Positions 26,389 to 35,618 of a DNA stretch of 60,882 bases are shown piece by piece (the stretch's first letter is position 1; each line of letters begins with the position of its first letter). The DNA is from Candidatus Zhuqueibacterota bacterium. Its GTDB lineage: Bacteria; Zhuqueibacterota; Zhuqueibacteria; Oceanimicrobiales; Oceanimicrobiaceae. The stretch covers positions 1 to 60,882 of the forward strand of contig JAJDAG010000173.1 of NCBI GenBank assembly GCA_029262005.1, given 5' to 3'. The position numbers and the translations under genes are program-made. The notes beneath the pieces are model-generated. The model was not told the DNA's origin and did no database searches. It saw only the letters and a program-made list of their open reading frames with translations.

Positions 26389-27729
26389 TTACCTCTCCGG
26401 ATTCGGGATTTGAATGCCGGATGTCTTGTTGATTACATTGTTGGCGGCGTCTATCAGGAAAATTGAAAAATCACCGGTTATTGCCAGTTGTTCATTTTCC
26501 GCATAAGGATGAATTTTGTCAATGAGCAAGCCTCGTTGCTCGAGTTTTGCTTTGTTAAAGTCTGACTCGCTGTTAAAAAAAACAAAAGCTAAAACAGCGT
26601 CTTCTTGCACGTCGGAGCGTTGTATTAATTCGCTTTGCCCCCCCTGAATGCCTGTGCGTTGAATTCCAGCGGCTGATGCCATTTGTTGTGCCTGGATATT
26701 TGTGCGGGCACTGGAACGTCCGCCTTTAATAAGCATGCCCAGCATAAAGCAAATCAGTCCTGTTGCCAGGACTAATATGGGCAGCATAAAAGGTCTTGTG
26801 CTGAAAGCGTTTGTCATCGGTATCCTGCTGTTTTGTAAATTGGGTTCCGTATAATGTTCCTGTATAAATTTGTCTGCCTTCGCGAGCAGGCGGTCGCCTT
26901 CTTCCGGTATAACAGTAGAAAGAGCAGGCCGTTTTGTCTCGCGACTGTCCTGATCGACACGGGCAACAGCCACGGTTATGTTATCAGAGCCGTCTCTGTG
27001 CAGCGCTTTGGTCAGCAGCCCGCGTGTTGCTGTATCAATTGAACCGTTACTTCGCGCGACGGTCTTTTTAATATCCTTTGCGCCGACAGAGGTGTGTAAG
27101 CCGTCGGTGCAAAGGACGTAGATGTCATTCTTTTTGTATTTCTCACAATGAATATCGATCTTAATTGCCGGGCCGGTGCCAAGAGCTCGGGTTATAACAT
27201 TTTTTTGTGCGAATGTTTCAATCTGCTCTGCGTTGATCTCATTGTCTTCAATCAGCTCGTTTAGCCAGGAATGATCCTGGGTTAATTGTAATACCTTATT
27301 ATCGCTGTGCCGAAAAATTCGACTGTCACCAACGTGCACCATGGTTGCGAATGACTTATCCAGTGTTAATGCGACGACTGTTGTGCCCATGCCTCTTAGC
27401 TTTGGAAATCGTTTTGAGACATTGTAAATACGTCTGTTCGCTAACCTGACGGCAACAATCAGGCGTCTCGATGACGATGCCAGTTGCTTTTCGCTTTCGT
27501 AAAGAAATTCCTGAATGCCCTCTTCACTCAGTTCCTGATAGATATCCTTTATGGTTTCAACAGCTATTTTGCTCGCCAGCCCACCGGCCACCTGACCACC
27601 CATGCCATCACAAACGATGATGAGATTTTCGTTCTTGGATATATAATAGCTATCTTCGTTCGCTTTGCGGACTTTGCCAACGTCGCTGTGAACCGCAGTG
27701 GAGGTTTTTATTCGTTTTTGTTTCAACAT
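26389..27729 (-). CDS. PP2C-family Ser/Thr phosphatase with C-terminal membrane span
   Basis: The protein probably removes phosphates put on by the two Hanks-type kinases in the array. The N-terminal 250 residues show PP2C metal motifs: SDVGKVRKANEDSYY, VCDGMGGQVAGG, GDSRIFRHSDN, TDGLHTSV and DGSDNITVAV. A linker and one membrane span (LPILVLATGLICFMLGMLI) near 312-330 follow, with about 110 further residues on the far side that have no known motif. It starts with a one-base overlap (TAATG) with the FHA gene and is followed by the short TPR gene. No paralogue exists in module A, so one phosphatase may serve both modules. Confidence 0.92.
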   Translation of the reverse strand: MLKQKRIKTSTAVHSDVGKVRKANEDSYYISKNENLIIVCDGMGGQVAGGLASKIAVETIKDIYQELSEEGIQEFLYESEKQLASSSRRLIVAVRLANRRIYNVSKRFPKLRGMGTTVVALTLDKSFATMVHVGDSRIFRHSDNKVLQLTQDHSWLNELIEDNEINAEQIETFAQKNVITRALGTGPAIKIDIHCEKYKKNDIYVLCTDGLHTSVGAKDIKKTVARSNGSIDTATRGLLTKALHRDGSDNITVAVARVDQDSRETKRPALSTVIPEEGDRLLAKADKFIQEHYTEPNLQNSRIPMTNAFSTRPFMLPILVLATGLICFMLGMLIKGGRSSARTNIQAQQMASAAGIQRTGIQGGQSELIQRSDVQEDAVLAFVFFNSESDFNKAKLEQRGLLIDKIHPYAENEQLAITGDFSIFLIDAANNVINKTSGIQIPNPER

Positions 27730-30449
27730 TAGTAATAGCTGAGTTTGCTTCGGCTTCTTCTCAGCATGATCTGAATGCCGGCGATGCAGGCAATCGAAAG
27801 AAGAGAAAGAAGCATGGCGATTGTATAAGTTTTTGTGTTCGATTGTTCAGAATTCATGAAACTCGTGTGCCGGCTGTCCGCGAAGGCCTGCCCCCAAAGC
27901 ACGACACTGCTTAAGCTTGTTCTATTTGTGCTCAGTTTGTGAAACCTTCCGTTGTTTTTCAGGAGCAAGATGTCAACAGTGTTGTCACTGTCAAAATCTG
28001 CTACCACCGGTTGGCTTAGAACAAGCTCACCGCGGAGATCTTGTTTGAAAAGCGTTTTTCCAGTTGCTCCCTCGAGAATACGAATGCCACTTTGTTTGCC
28101 TATCGCAAAGACATCCATCGTTCCATTTTTATTGAAATCCGCAAGAATCGGGCTTACTGTGAATTCATCTCTGCTCTTTTCTGGAAACTCCCAGAGAATC
28201 ATTTTTCGATCTTTACCTTGCCCCATGCCTTTCATTGCGCGAAGTTTGCCGTCATGGCCCTGAACGATGATGTCTGGAAGATCGTCACCATCAAGATCGC
28301 CGAGCGTTGTGCCGGGCATTTGTATCTGCTTACTTTGGCTGATGTTGTACCAAAGTCGGTTCAAATTTCCCCCGGCCAGCACAAGCAGATTTCCTTGTGT
28401 CGTGGTCACAACCATGTCGTCAATGCCATCAGAATTCAGATCTGCAATGGCAACAGGGGATCTGATGCGGTTCTTCTGGTTGAAACTGCCGGTGGCTTTG
28501 TTGAGTTCTTCATCAACGTTTATGTAGCCAACCACTCTTTGATCGCGGCCATCGGCGATGACAACCCTGCCGTCTTCGGTGCCGGCGAGAATGTTGGCAA
28601 TCCCATCGCCTGTAACATCGCCGGCACTCAGGCCGGAGCGTAGTTCAGCGTTAGTACTAAGCTTGCTCCAGCGAAAGTCGCGAGCAGTGCCAAAACCAAT
28701 ATAAATGGCATTGTCAGCCCCGGCAACAGCCACGTCTTTTAAACCGTCACCATTCACATCCGCGACGATAGGATGACTTGTGAGTGGGCCGGGTAGAATA
28801 GGACTTTTCCATATTTCCAGACCTGAACTGCCGTCTATGGTTCGTATTCGAGAATCGTCGGAGACAACGACGATGTCATCAGTACCTTTGTTAAACAAAT
28901 CTGCCAACATTACCGGCATTCCGGCAAGGAATCTGGTGTCGGTTTTTGTCCACAGAGGTACCTTTGTTTTTCCATCCGTACAAGTCAGTTGCCCACGATT
29001 ATTGATATAAATAAGGTCGATATGGTCATCTCTGTTAACATCAGTTGCTGCCGGAAAAATAGTGGTCAGGTTGTTGCCTTCAACAGCAAATTGCGAGTCG
29101 ACATCGCTTGAGCCCCAAACTGTACTGTCGATTGCTAATGTATCGGGCTGACCTGCAATTCTGTGTCTGGTTATAAACGAATTTATAAAAACGGATACAG
29201 CCAGCACGACAATAATGGCCGCACCTGCATTAAGCAGCCTCATGATATTCCTGACATGCCAGGGCCCGGCTTTTCTGGGAAATGAGTAATCCCAGTCACC
29301 ATCTTCCACCATTCTGAAAATGTGACTTTTCTTATCGCTGATTATCTCTAATTCGTTATCGGGACTGATAGATACTTGATCATGTACTTCGAGTTTACGC
29401 TTGTTAATCCGAGTACGAGTCTTGCTCCTTTTATCTGAAACCAACCATTTCCCGTTTTTAAATTTCAACGTGGCGTGGCGTCTCGACACGCTTTGATCCA
29501 GTTGCCCTTTGGAATTTTTTCTGATAACGATATCGTTGAATTTTCCGTCACGGCCAATTCTCGTTTCTGGTGCTTTAATTTTGAACTTACGTCCGAGATA
29601 ATAACCATAAATCCCCAGCAAGTAGTATGAAGATACTGGCTTCTGCTGTACCTGAGCAGCCTGAAAAGAACTGGAGGCATTTTTTTTCTCAGCAAAAGCA
29701 CTTGGCGGACTTGACGCTGGTATCGGCGTTTTGGGTTGAGATTCCGGATAAATGTTCTCAATTGCCTCTGTTTCACCACTAGTCTGCATGTTAGCGTCGT
29801 CAGGTGAAGGCGGTTTACTGAGATTTATCAGAGTCTCGGGGTTATGACCATTGAATTTGGCTTTTTCGCTCTTGTTGAAAAACAACTCAGGCTCAGGCTC
29901 GGAGTTTTTGCTATGGAGCGGGTCAGCGATTCTTGTTGATGAGAACCCGTTTGCTGCTGTACTGGCTGTGTCAATGTTCCGGGCTGGTCGTACATCGATA
30001 TCCTCTTCGGTGTTCACCCAATGGTTAAGTTGTCGAAGTGCCGGAACCCCCAATATTTGTTCTTCAAGTTTAGGCGCCATTGGGCCTGCCGGAACAGGTC
30101 TGGGCGCTGGCTCGTGCGTGAGTACGTGATCTTTCGCTTCCTGCGGTTGTGCGTCTGGATCTATGAAGATAATCGAATGTCGCCCTAACCGAACTTCGTC
30201 AAGATTTTGAACCGGTGTGCGGGTTGATATTTTTTCGTTGTTGACAAATGTTCCCCATTGGCTCTGCAAATCACGGACATAATAGTCACCGTTTTGCTTT
30301 TCAAATTGGAGATGAAAAAACGAAATATCATCATCTTTGATAATGATATCGTTTCCATGTTCGCAGCCAACCGTAAATGCTTCAACTGCTTGAGGCACAG
30401 ACAGTTTTTTGACGACAATTTCCCCCCTTTTTACAATCAACTTAGGCAT
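27729..30449 (-). CDS. Membrane protein with two FHA domains and an FG-GAP propeller (module B)
   Basis: This is the paralogue of 6281-8716, 906 aa. FHA domain 1 (about 5-95) has VGCEHGNDIIIKDDDISFFHL and a VNNEKI turn. Acidic and Pro-rich linkers follow (110-270). FHA domain 2 (about 275-370) has the canonical GRDGKFND, SRRHATL and N/K turn. A membrane span (LLNAGAAIIVVLAVSVFINSF) lies near 405-425. An FG-GAP propeller (about 465-845) has eight Asp-rich repeats, for example ADVNGDGLKD, ADLNSDGIDD and GDLDGDDLPD. A second span near 880-898 (IAMLLSLLSIACIAGIQIML) ends in a basic tail. The WGQAF motif after the propeller is shared with the paralogue. It is 14 bp after the PEGA kinase gene. The inferred function is a phosphothreonine-reading transmembrane sensor. 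Confidence 0.88.
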   Translation of the reverse strand: MPKLIVKRGEIVVKKLSVPQAVEAFTVGCEHGNDIIIKDDDISFFHLQFEKQNGDYYVRDLQSQWGTFVNNEKISTRTPVQNLDEVRLGRHSIIFIDPDAQPQEAKDHVLTHEPAPRPVPAGPMAPKLEEQILGVPALRQLNHWVNTEEDIDVRPARNIDTASTAANGFSSTRIADPLHSKNSEPEPELFFNKSEKAKFNGHNPETLINLSKPPSPDDANMQTSGETEAIENIYPESQPKTPIPASSPPSAFAEKKNASSSFQAAQVQQKPVSSYYLLGIYGYYLGRKFKIKAPETRIGRDGKFNDIVIRKNSKGQLDQSVSRRHATLKFKNGKWLVSDKRSKTRTRINKRKLEVHDQVSISPDNELEIISDKKSHIFRMVEDGDWDYSFPRKAGPWHVRNIMRLLNAGAAIIVVLAVSVFINSFITRHRIAGQPDTLAIDSTVWGSSDVDSQFAVEGNNLTTIFPAATDVNRDDHIDLIYINNRGQLTCTDGKTKVPLWTKTDTRFLAGMPVMLADLFNKGTDDIVVVSDDSRIRTIDGSSGLEIWKSPILPGPLTSHPIVADVNGDGLKDVAVAGADNAIYIGFGTARDFRWSKLSTNAELRSGLSAGDVTGDGIANILAGTEDGRVVIADGRDQRVVGYINVDEELNKATGSFNQKNRIRSPVAIADLNSDGIDDMVVTTTQGNLLVLAGGNLNRLWYNISQSKQIQMPGTTLGDLDGDDLPDIIVQGHDGKLRAMKGMGQGKDRKMILWEFPEKSRDEFTVSPILADFNKNGTMDVFAIGKQSGIRILEGATGKTLFKQDLRGELVLSQPVVADFDSDNTVDILLLKNNGRFHKLSTNRTSLSSVVLWGQAFADSRHTSFMNSEQSNTKTYTIAMLLSLLSIACIAGIQIMLRRSRSKLSYY

Positions 30450-30463
30450 CTGAGCAAAAAGGA

Positions 30464-33124
30464 TTAGTTCGATGGATAAATTTCTATGACCAGGTCGAGC
30501 GTCTCTCCGGCTCGAGCTGTGACCAACTTACTTTGGGCTTTGTATCCTTCTTTCTTGACAATAATAATATAGTTTCCGCCGGCAATTTGGCCGTATGCAG
30601 ATCCGGCAAAGTCCGTTCTGGCAAGCAGAGCATCTTCTGTTTCTGAACCGCCCTCGAAATTATAAAAAATTTCGGCGCCGGTTACAGCTTTCTCAGACAG
30701 TGCGTCGATAACTTTTATCTCATAGGCCGGCTGCAGCGGTTCCATTTCGACTTGAATGGAGCGGGTTTCCGATTCGATACGCATCTGAGCGCGTTGGTAA
30801 CCCGGTTTTGAAAAGACCGCCGTGTATGTGAGTGCTGGAATTGTCAGCTCCACAGGTGTTCTCCTGCCGGCGCGCAGCGCATCTCTGCCGTTTCTTTTTA
30901 GACTAATCAGTTTCGCACCAATGTCTCGACGTTCTGAGTCATGGGCATCGACAACGGTAAATCTGATTTTGCGAGATAATACAGCCCTAAGCTTATCTGA
31001 ATAGGATTCATCGATATTCACGCTGAGCCTGGTTGAAACAAAGTTGCTTTTTCTAAACAATAACTCATGCTTGCCGGCTGGTAGTGAGATCCCTCTGCTA
31101 TTACCAGTCACACCGATGATCTGATTTGTTCGAACATCAACTATTTCCGCACCCGACGGAATGCTCTCTACTTTGATGTCCTTTAAAAAGACGCCTGTGA
31201 CGGCGTACCGGGTGTTGTCATCGTTATATACTTCCAATTTCCATAATCTGCGGTCTTCTACTTCATCGAAATGCTCGACTGTGTTCAGAGAATAGCCGGA
31301 AAGTGTTTCAAAACCGTTTTTTCGCATTTCAAGAGACAGTGGGGCGCCAACGTCCCATGAGATCATGCACGGCGTTCGCTGGTTAAACCTTACGCCGTTG
31401 ATGTAAATGTCTGCTCCTTGTGGAGTTGAATTGAGCATGATTTCCGTGCTGAATCGAAAAAGATAGGATTGGCTGTTGCCTTCGGTCTCATTTCCCTGCA
31501 CCTTGATGCTGCCCTCCCTTGGCACAAACAGTGATTTGACAATAGGTTTATAGCCCGGCAATGAAATCTCCAACTTATGGACACCCGGGTTTATTTTATT
31601 TATGGGAAGCGGCGTCAAGCCCGCCAGTTGCTGGTTGTCAAGTGAAATGCTCGCCCCTGGGGGAACCGTTACCAGCTCGATCGCGGGCGGGAAAAGGTGG
31701 TCATACACCCAGACGCCTGCTTTTGTCCAACCGTTGATGGTATCAAACACGGCGAGTGTCAGCAGTGCCAACAGCAAACCGGTGGTGATTTGCAAGACTC
31801 GCTTTTTGTAATTTCTTGCGGAGACGCGAATAATATCTATCACCGTTTTCAGGTCTTCGCTGCTACCGAGTTCAAATTCCATGGTGCCAATGCCTGGTGA
31901 CCCTTGGAGGCCCGGCAAAGGCTGATCGAAATCCGCTAGCCTGCTGTCAGGTTTCTGGAAATTGGAAACGTGGTTTACCCCGGAATGTGGAGATGGGTTT
32001 ATGTAAGATTGAGGACGCTCTGGAGTTATTTGTTTCGGCGCCGTGCCGGCAGAAACCTCCGGTGTTGTTACGTCGCTTTGGTAATAGTTTGCAGCGCTTC
32101 CCGGGTTGCCGGATTCATTTAGTGCATCCGGGGTACTCTTGCCGGGAAAGACACTACTGCCGTACTGGTAGTTTGGCGGTGTTATTGGCGGGTTCGTTTG
32201 GCCGAAGTGGTTTGTCAGGTAAACGGCCAGGTCGTCCATCAATTCACCTGTTTCATTGCAGGCGATGAGATATTGCAGCAAATCAATATACATGTGGTTT
32301 GCTGTTTGGTAGCGTTTGGAAATATCTATTTCCAGAGCCCTGAGCAATATTTTAACCAGAGCTGCGGGTATCTTCTTGCCTTTAAGCGCTTTGCGGAACC
32401 ATTTCGGATTTTTACCAGCGGTCAGAACCTCGTCTTGAGAACTGAATAGCCGCTCACCGGTTATTGCCTCATATAATACCAGGCCTAGCGAAAACAAGTC
32501 TGACCGGTGGTCTGGGTGGTTGCCCATAATAAGTTGTTCCGGCGCCATGTAAGGAATTTTTCCACGCAGTTTGGTGTCTTTTCTTTTCTTCTGATGGCGT
32601 TTGACGGATGCAATACCAAAATCGATTAGCTTGACCGCACCTTCACGAGAGATCATTATATTGGAAGGCGAGATGTCTTGATGCACCAAATTCAGTGGCT
32701 TGTTTGTGAAAGCGTCGCGACGTTGGTGTGCGTATTCGAGCGCCATGCATATTTCGGCAATGACGTAAACCGCGAGGTGAGGTGGGATGCTCTTCCCTGA
32801 CTTTTTCGACGAACGAATGATCTTTTCAAGATCAATGCCATCGATATATTCCATGATTATGAAGACATGGCGGTCTGAAGCCTTCTTCAACTCATATATA
32901 TGCACAATGTTGTTGTGGCTAAGCTTGGCAATGTTGAGCGCTTCTTCCTGAAACATGTCCAGATATTTGGGATCTGCCACCAGGTTGGGAGCGATTTCTT
33001 TGATGGCAACCGGTTTGTTTAGCTTTTTGTCCAGTCCGTAGTAGACAATCCCGAACCCGCCTTGCTTGATTTGCCGAATAATTTCATACTTGTCGCCAAG
33101 CTCTCTATTGTAATTGGTCGTCAT
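30464..33124 (-). CDS. Hanks-type Ser/Thr kinase with periplasmic PEGA repeats (module B)
   Basis: This is the first gene of the long minus-strand array, 886 aa. The kinase domain (about 8-275) has GGFGIVYYG, AIKEI, HQDISPSN and LIDFGIAS with a YMAPEQL activation segment, so it is probably active. HRD reads HQD, as in its paralogue. Residues 280-430 form a Pro/Ser/Asn-rich linker. A membrane span (VLQITTGLLLALLTLAVFD) lies near 440-458. The periplasmic part has PEGA-like repeats (IELVTVPPGASISLDNQ, IMLNSTPQGADIYINGV, VESIPSGAEIVDV) and a final carboxypeptidase-regulatory-like domain. The start at 33124 is the first ATG. It is divergent from the phosphatase gene at 33463. Confidence 0.9.
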   Translation of the reverse strand: MTTNYNRELGDKYEIIRQIKQGGFGIVYYGLDKKLNKPVAIKEIAPNLVADPKYLDMFQEEALNIAKLSHNNIVHIYELKKASDRHVFIIMEYIDGIDLEKIIRSSKKSGKSIPPHLAVYVIAEICMALEYAHQRRDAFTNKPLNLVHQDISPSNIMISREGAVKLIDFGIASVKRHQKKRKDTKLRGKIPYMAPEQLIMGNHPDHRSDLFSLGLVLYEAITGERLFSSQDEVLTAGKNPKWFRKALKGKKIPAALVKILLRALEIDISKRYQTANHMYIDLLQYLIACNETGELMDDLAVYLTNHFGQTNPPITPPNYQYGSSVFPGKSTPDALNESGNPGSAANYYQSDVTTPEVSAGTAPKQITPERPQSYINPSPHSGVNHVSNFQKPDSRLADFDQPLPGLQGSPGIGTMEFELGSSEDLKTVIDIIRVSARNYKKRVLQITTGLLLALLTLAVFDTINGWTKAGVWVYDHLFPPAIELVTVPPGASISLDNQQLAGLTPLPINKINPGVHKLEISLPGYKPIVKSLFVPREGSIKVQGNETEGNSQSYLFRFSTEIMLNSTPQGADIYINGVRFNQRTPCMISWDVGAPLSLEMRKNGFETLSGYSLNTVEHFDEVEDRRLWKLEVYNDDNTRYAVTGVFLKDIKVESIPSGAEIVDVRTNQIIGVTGNSRGISLPAGKHELLFRKSNFVSTRLSVNIDESYSDKLRAVLSRKIRFTVVDAHDSERRDIGAKLISLKRNGRDALRAGRRTPVELTIPALTYTAVFSKPGYQRAQMRIESETRSIQVEMEPLQPAYEIKVIDALSEKAVTGAEIFYNFEGGSETEDALLARTDFAGSAYGQIAGGNYIIIVKKEGYKAQSKLVTARAGETLDLVIEIYPSN

Positions 33125-33462
33125 TTTCCGTTGCTTAACCTCAGAAGTCGTTCCGAATCTTTATACAGAATATAATATATGTTAGAATAGGTTAATTTGT
33201 GACACCATTAGCAATTAGTGTGCCACTTAAAGGCGTTGCAAATTCAGTAAAGATATGTTGTTGCAATTACAAATATTTGCTTGGTCTGATTTGCTGAATG
33301 CTGATGAGAATAGATTTGTGCCTTTTTGAAGCACCTGTCCGGTTTTCGGACAGACATTACTCGAAAATATACCGATAATCTACCCGATTGTTGAACTTGT
33401 TGTAAATTGTAAATAACGGTGTGGTGCTTTTTTTCTTGCATCTTTTTTAGGGGGGCGCTATC
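33125..33462. other. Divergent intergenic region between the kinase array and the rsb-like operon
   Basis: This 338-bp AT-rich region contains no gene that I can support. It must carry promoters for both directions. On the minus strand there are AT-rich blocks (TATATTATATTC around 33170), but I cannot pick a -35/-10 pair with confidence. On the plus strand AGGGGGG at 33449-33455 stands 7 nt before the TTG start at 33463. Confidence 0.5.
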
Positions 33463-34845
33463 TTGGTTTATCTAAGTAATGGTATGGAAAGATTGACTAT
33501 TCAAGCATTTATGCCGGACAACAAACAAGAATCTGCAACGAAAACGATGCAGCCATCTGAAAAAAGTGAGGCTGAGCTTCATGAGTTGCGTAGCAAAGTT
33601 TCTGACCTCTCTAGTCTTATCGAAGTAAGCATCATCATAAACACCACCCAGAATGTCGATGAACTTGTAAACCTCGTGATGACAAAGGCACAAAGTGTCA
33701 TGCGTGCCGAAGCAAGTTCCGTCATGTTGCTCAATGAGGAAACCAACATGCTGGAATGTGAAGTGGCGCTGGGAGAAGTTGGAGAAAAAGTTAAGAAGAT
33801 TCAGCTCAAAATGGGCGAAGGCATCGCGGGTTGGGTGGCGCAGCATGGCCAACCTGAAATTATTCCCGATGTCTCGACAGATGAGCGGTTTGCCTCGAAG
33901 ATAGACAATTCAACCGGATTTCAGACACGGTCTATTCTGGCTGCACCACTTCTGGTTAAGGAAAAAGTAATCGGTGTTGCGGAAGTGATTAACCGCCTTG
34001 ATGGCAAGGCGTTTGATAACGACGATTTAGAGCTTTTCTCCACTTTTTGCCGGCAAGTCGCTATGGCGATTGAAAATGCCCGTATGTACCAAATGAAATT
34101 GGAAAAGCAGCGCCTGGAGCAAGATTTAGAACACGCTAGAATTATCCAGCAGAGTTTCATGCCTGAAGTTTTTCCGTCAGGAACTGAAAAAGCGTTTTCG
34201 ATTTTCGCCAAAAGTTTGCCCGCGGCAGCGGTCGGCGGTGATTTTTTTGATTTTCATGAATTTGGCAATAGCTCGGTCGGTGTCGCTGTTGGGGATGTTA
34301 CTGGAAAAGGCGTGCCGGCAGCGCTCTATATGGCACGGCTGGTCAGCGATTTGCGGCGTTATACTCAGATTTGCGTCGATCCGGCTGAGGTCATTATTCA
34401 ACTGAACAAAGCGTTGATCGACCGCAGTCGGCGTGGTATGTTTGTAACTTTTCAATATGGTATTTTGCAATCTGAGACTGGATATTTCACTTATGCCAAT
34501 GCCGGCCACCTGCCGTTTATTCGAGTTTCTAAAGACAAGGATGTGGAAATGTTGAAAGGTGGCAAAACGATTCCACTCGGAATTGTTCCCGATGTCTACC
34601 TGGACGCGGTCACAGTGAAGTTGGAACCGGGTGACAGCATTGTGCTAATTACAGACGGTATCGTCGAAGCAAAGAGCCGCGATGGCAAGGCCTACTCTAT
34701 ACCACGCACAGTCAGAACACTGGCCGGCGCAACGAAAACCGCTAAGGGCATTGTAGAGGAGCTACTTGCTGATGTGCAGGCTTTTGCAAAGGGTGTGCAG
34801 CAACACGATGATTTGACCATTCTGTCTATCACTTGGACCAAATAA
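33463..34845 (+). CDS. GAF-domain SpoIIE-type phosphatase (RsbU-like)
   Basis: The predicted role is to dephosphorylate a STAS anti-sigma-factor antagonist. A coiled-coil N-terminus leads into a GAF domain (about 55-205), followed by a connecting coiled coil (EKQRLEQDLEHARIIQQSFMP). The SpoIIE/PP2C domain (about 240-460) has VGGDFFDFHEFGN, VGDVTGKGVPAALYMA, TYANAGHLPFIRV, LITDGIVEAKS and HDDLTILSI. The TTG start at 33463 has AGGGGGG upstream with a 7-nt gap; the next possible start is an ATG at 33484 with a weaker site. It is followed 12 bp later by a HATPase anti-sigma gene and a STAS gene, which forms the full partner-switch set. Confidence 0.9.
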   Translation: MVYLSNGMERLTIQAFMPDNKQESATKTMQPSEKSEAELHELRSKVSDLSSLIEVSIIINTTQNVDELVNLVMTKAQSVMRAEASSVMLLNEETNMLECEVALGEVGEKVKKIQLKMGEGIAGWVAQHGQPEIIPDVSTDERFASKIDNSTGFQTRSILAAPLLVKEKVIGVAEVINRLDGKAFDNDDLELFSTFCRQVAMAIENARMYQMKLEKQRLEQDLEHARIIQQSFMPEVFPSGTEKAFSIFAKSLPAAAVGGDFFDFHEFGNSSVGVAVGDVTGKGVPAALYMARLVSDLRRYTQICVDPAEVIIQLNKALIDRSRRGMFVTFQYGILQSETGYFTYANAGHLPFIRVSKDKDVEMLKGGKTIPLGIVPDVYLDAVTVKLEPGDSIVLITDGIVEAKSRDGKAYSIPRTVRTLAGATKTAKGIVEELLADVQAFAKGVQQHDDLTILSITWTK

Positions 34846-34857
34846 TATTTTTTCTAT

Positions 34858-35280
34858 ATGACTGAAATTGAAATAAAATTACCAAGTGATCCTCAATTTT
34901 TACGGATCATTCGCAGCGGTATTGCCCATATAGGTGAACTCTGCTCTTTGTCGGACGAAGAGTGTAATCAAGTTACAATTGCCGTGGATGAAGCTGCGGC
35001 AAACATAATTAAGCACACTTATAACGGTGATAAGAGTCAGGTCATTATCGTGACCTTTCGCATTCAGGATGATCGGCTTGAGGTGGTTTTGCGCGATTTT
35101 GGCGCGAAAGTGGATCCGAAAAAAATTAAGCCCAGAAATTTAGATGATGTCAGGCCAGGCGGATTGGGTGTCCATTTAATTAAATCCGCCATGGATGAAG
35201 TTTTTTATGATAATTCGTTGGAAGTTGGAAATCAGCTCACCATGGCCAAATATTTGTCCGGAGGAAAAGAGGAAAACTGA
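34858..35280 (+). CDS. HATPase anti-sigma / serine kinase (RsbW-like)
   Basis: The 140-residue protein is a single GHKL ATPase domain. The N-box (EAAANIIKHTYNGD) stands near residue 43, followed by a G1-like region (RDFGAKVDPKKI) and G2 (GGLGVHLIKSAMDEV). RsbW-like proteins bind a sigma factor or another target and phosphorylate the STAS antagonist. No cognate sigma factor is adjacent. The gene overlaps the STAS gene at 35280 by one base (TGATG), so they are translationally coupled. There is no strong ribosome-binding site before the ATG at 34858. Confidence 0.87.
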   Translation: MTEIEIKLPSDPQFLRIIRSGIAHIGELCSLSDEECNQVTIAVDEAAANIIKHTYNGDKSQVIIVTFRIQDDRLEVVLRDFGAKVDPKKIKPRNLDDVRPGGLGVHLIKSAMDEVFYDNSLEVGNQLTMAKYLSGGKEEN

Positions 35281-35618
35281 TGCTTGATGTACGAACCAAG
35301 TCTGAAAATGATTTGCACATTGTTGAAATTGAAGGGGAAGTTGATTTGTATTCCTCACCGGAATTGCGTAAAGTTTTGCTGCAGTTAACAAAAGAAAAGA
35401 CCAAAACGATTCTGGTTGATTTGGAAAAAGTGAAATATATGGACAGTTCCGGTGTTGCGACATTGGTGGAGGCATTGCAGCAGGTGCGAAAGTACCAGGG
35501 AATGCTGAAGCTTGTGAACCTGCGCGATGCTGTGAAAGATGTGTTTGAATTAAGCCGTCTCGACAAAGTCTTCGATATTTACGCAAGTATCGAAGAAGCA
35601 ACGAAAGCACTCGATTGA
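35280..35618 (+). CDS. STAS-domain anti-sigma-factor antagonist, possibly MlaB-like
   Basis: The single STAS domain (112 aa) has the phosphorylatable serine motif YMDSSGVATLV near residues 56-66, typical of RsbV/SpoIIAA. It overlaps the anti-sigma gene by one base on one side and the mlaE gene by one base on the other (TGATG). In Mla transporters the STAS protein MlaB binds the ATPase MlaF. The position next to mlaE therefore suggests a second possible job. Both readings are inferences; the neighbouring phosphatase and kinase favour RsbV. Confidence 0.85.
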   Translation: MLDVRTKSENDLHIVEIEGEVDLYSSPELRKVLLQLTKEKTKTILVDLEKVKYMDSSGVATLVEALQQVRKYQGMLKLVNLRDAVKDVFELSRLDKVFDIYASIEEATKALD

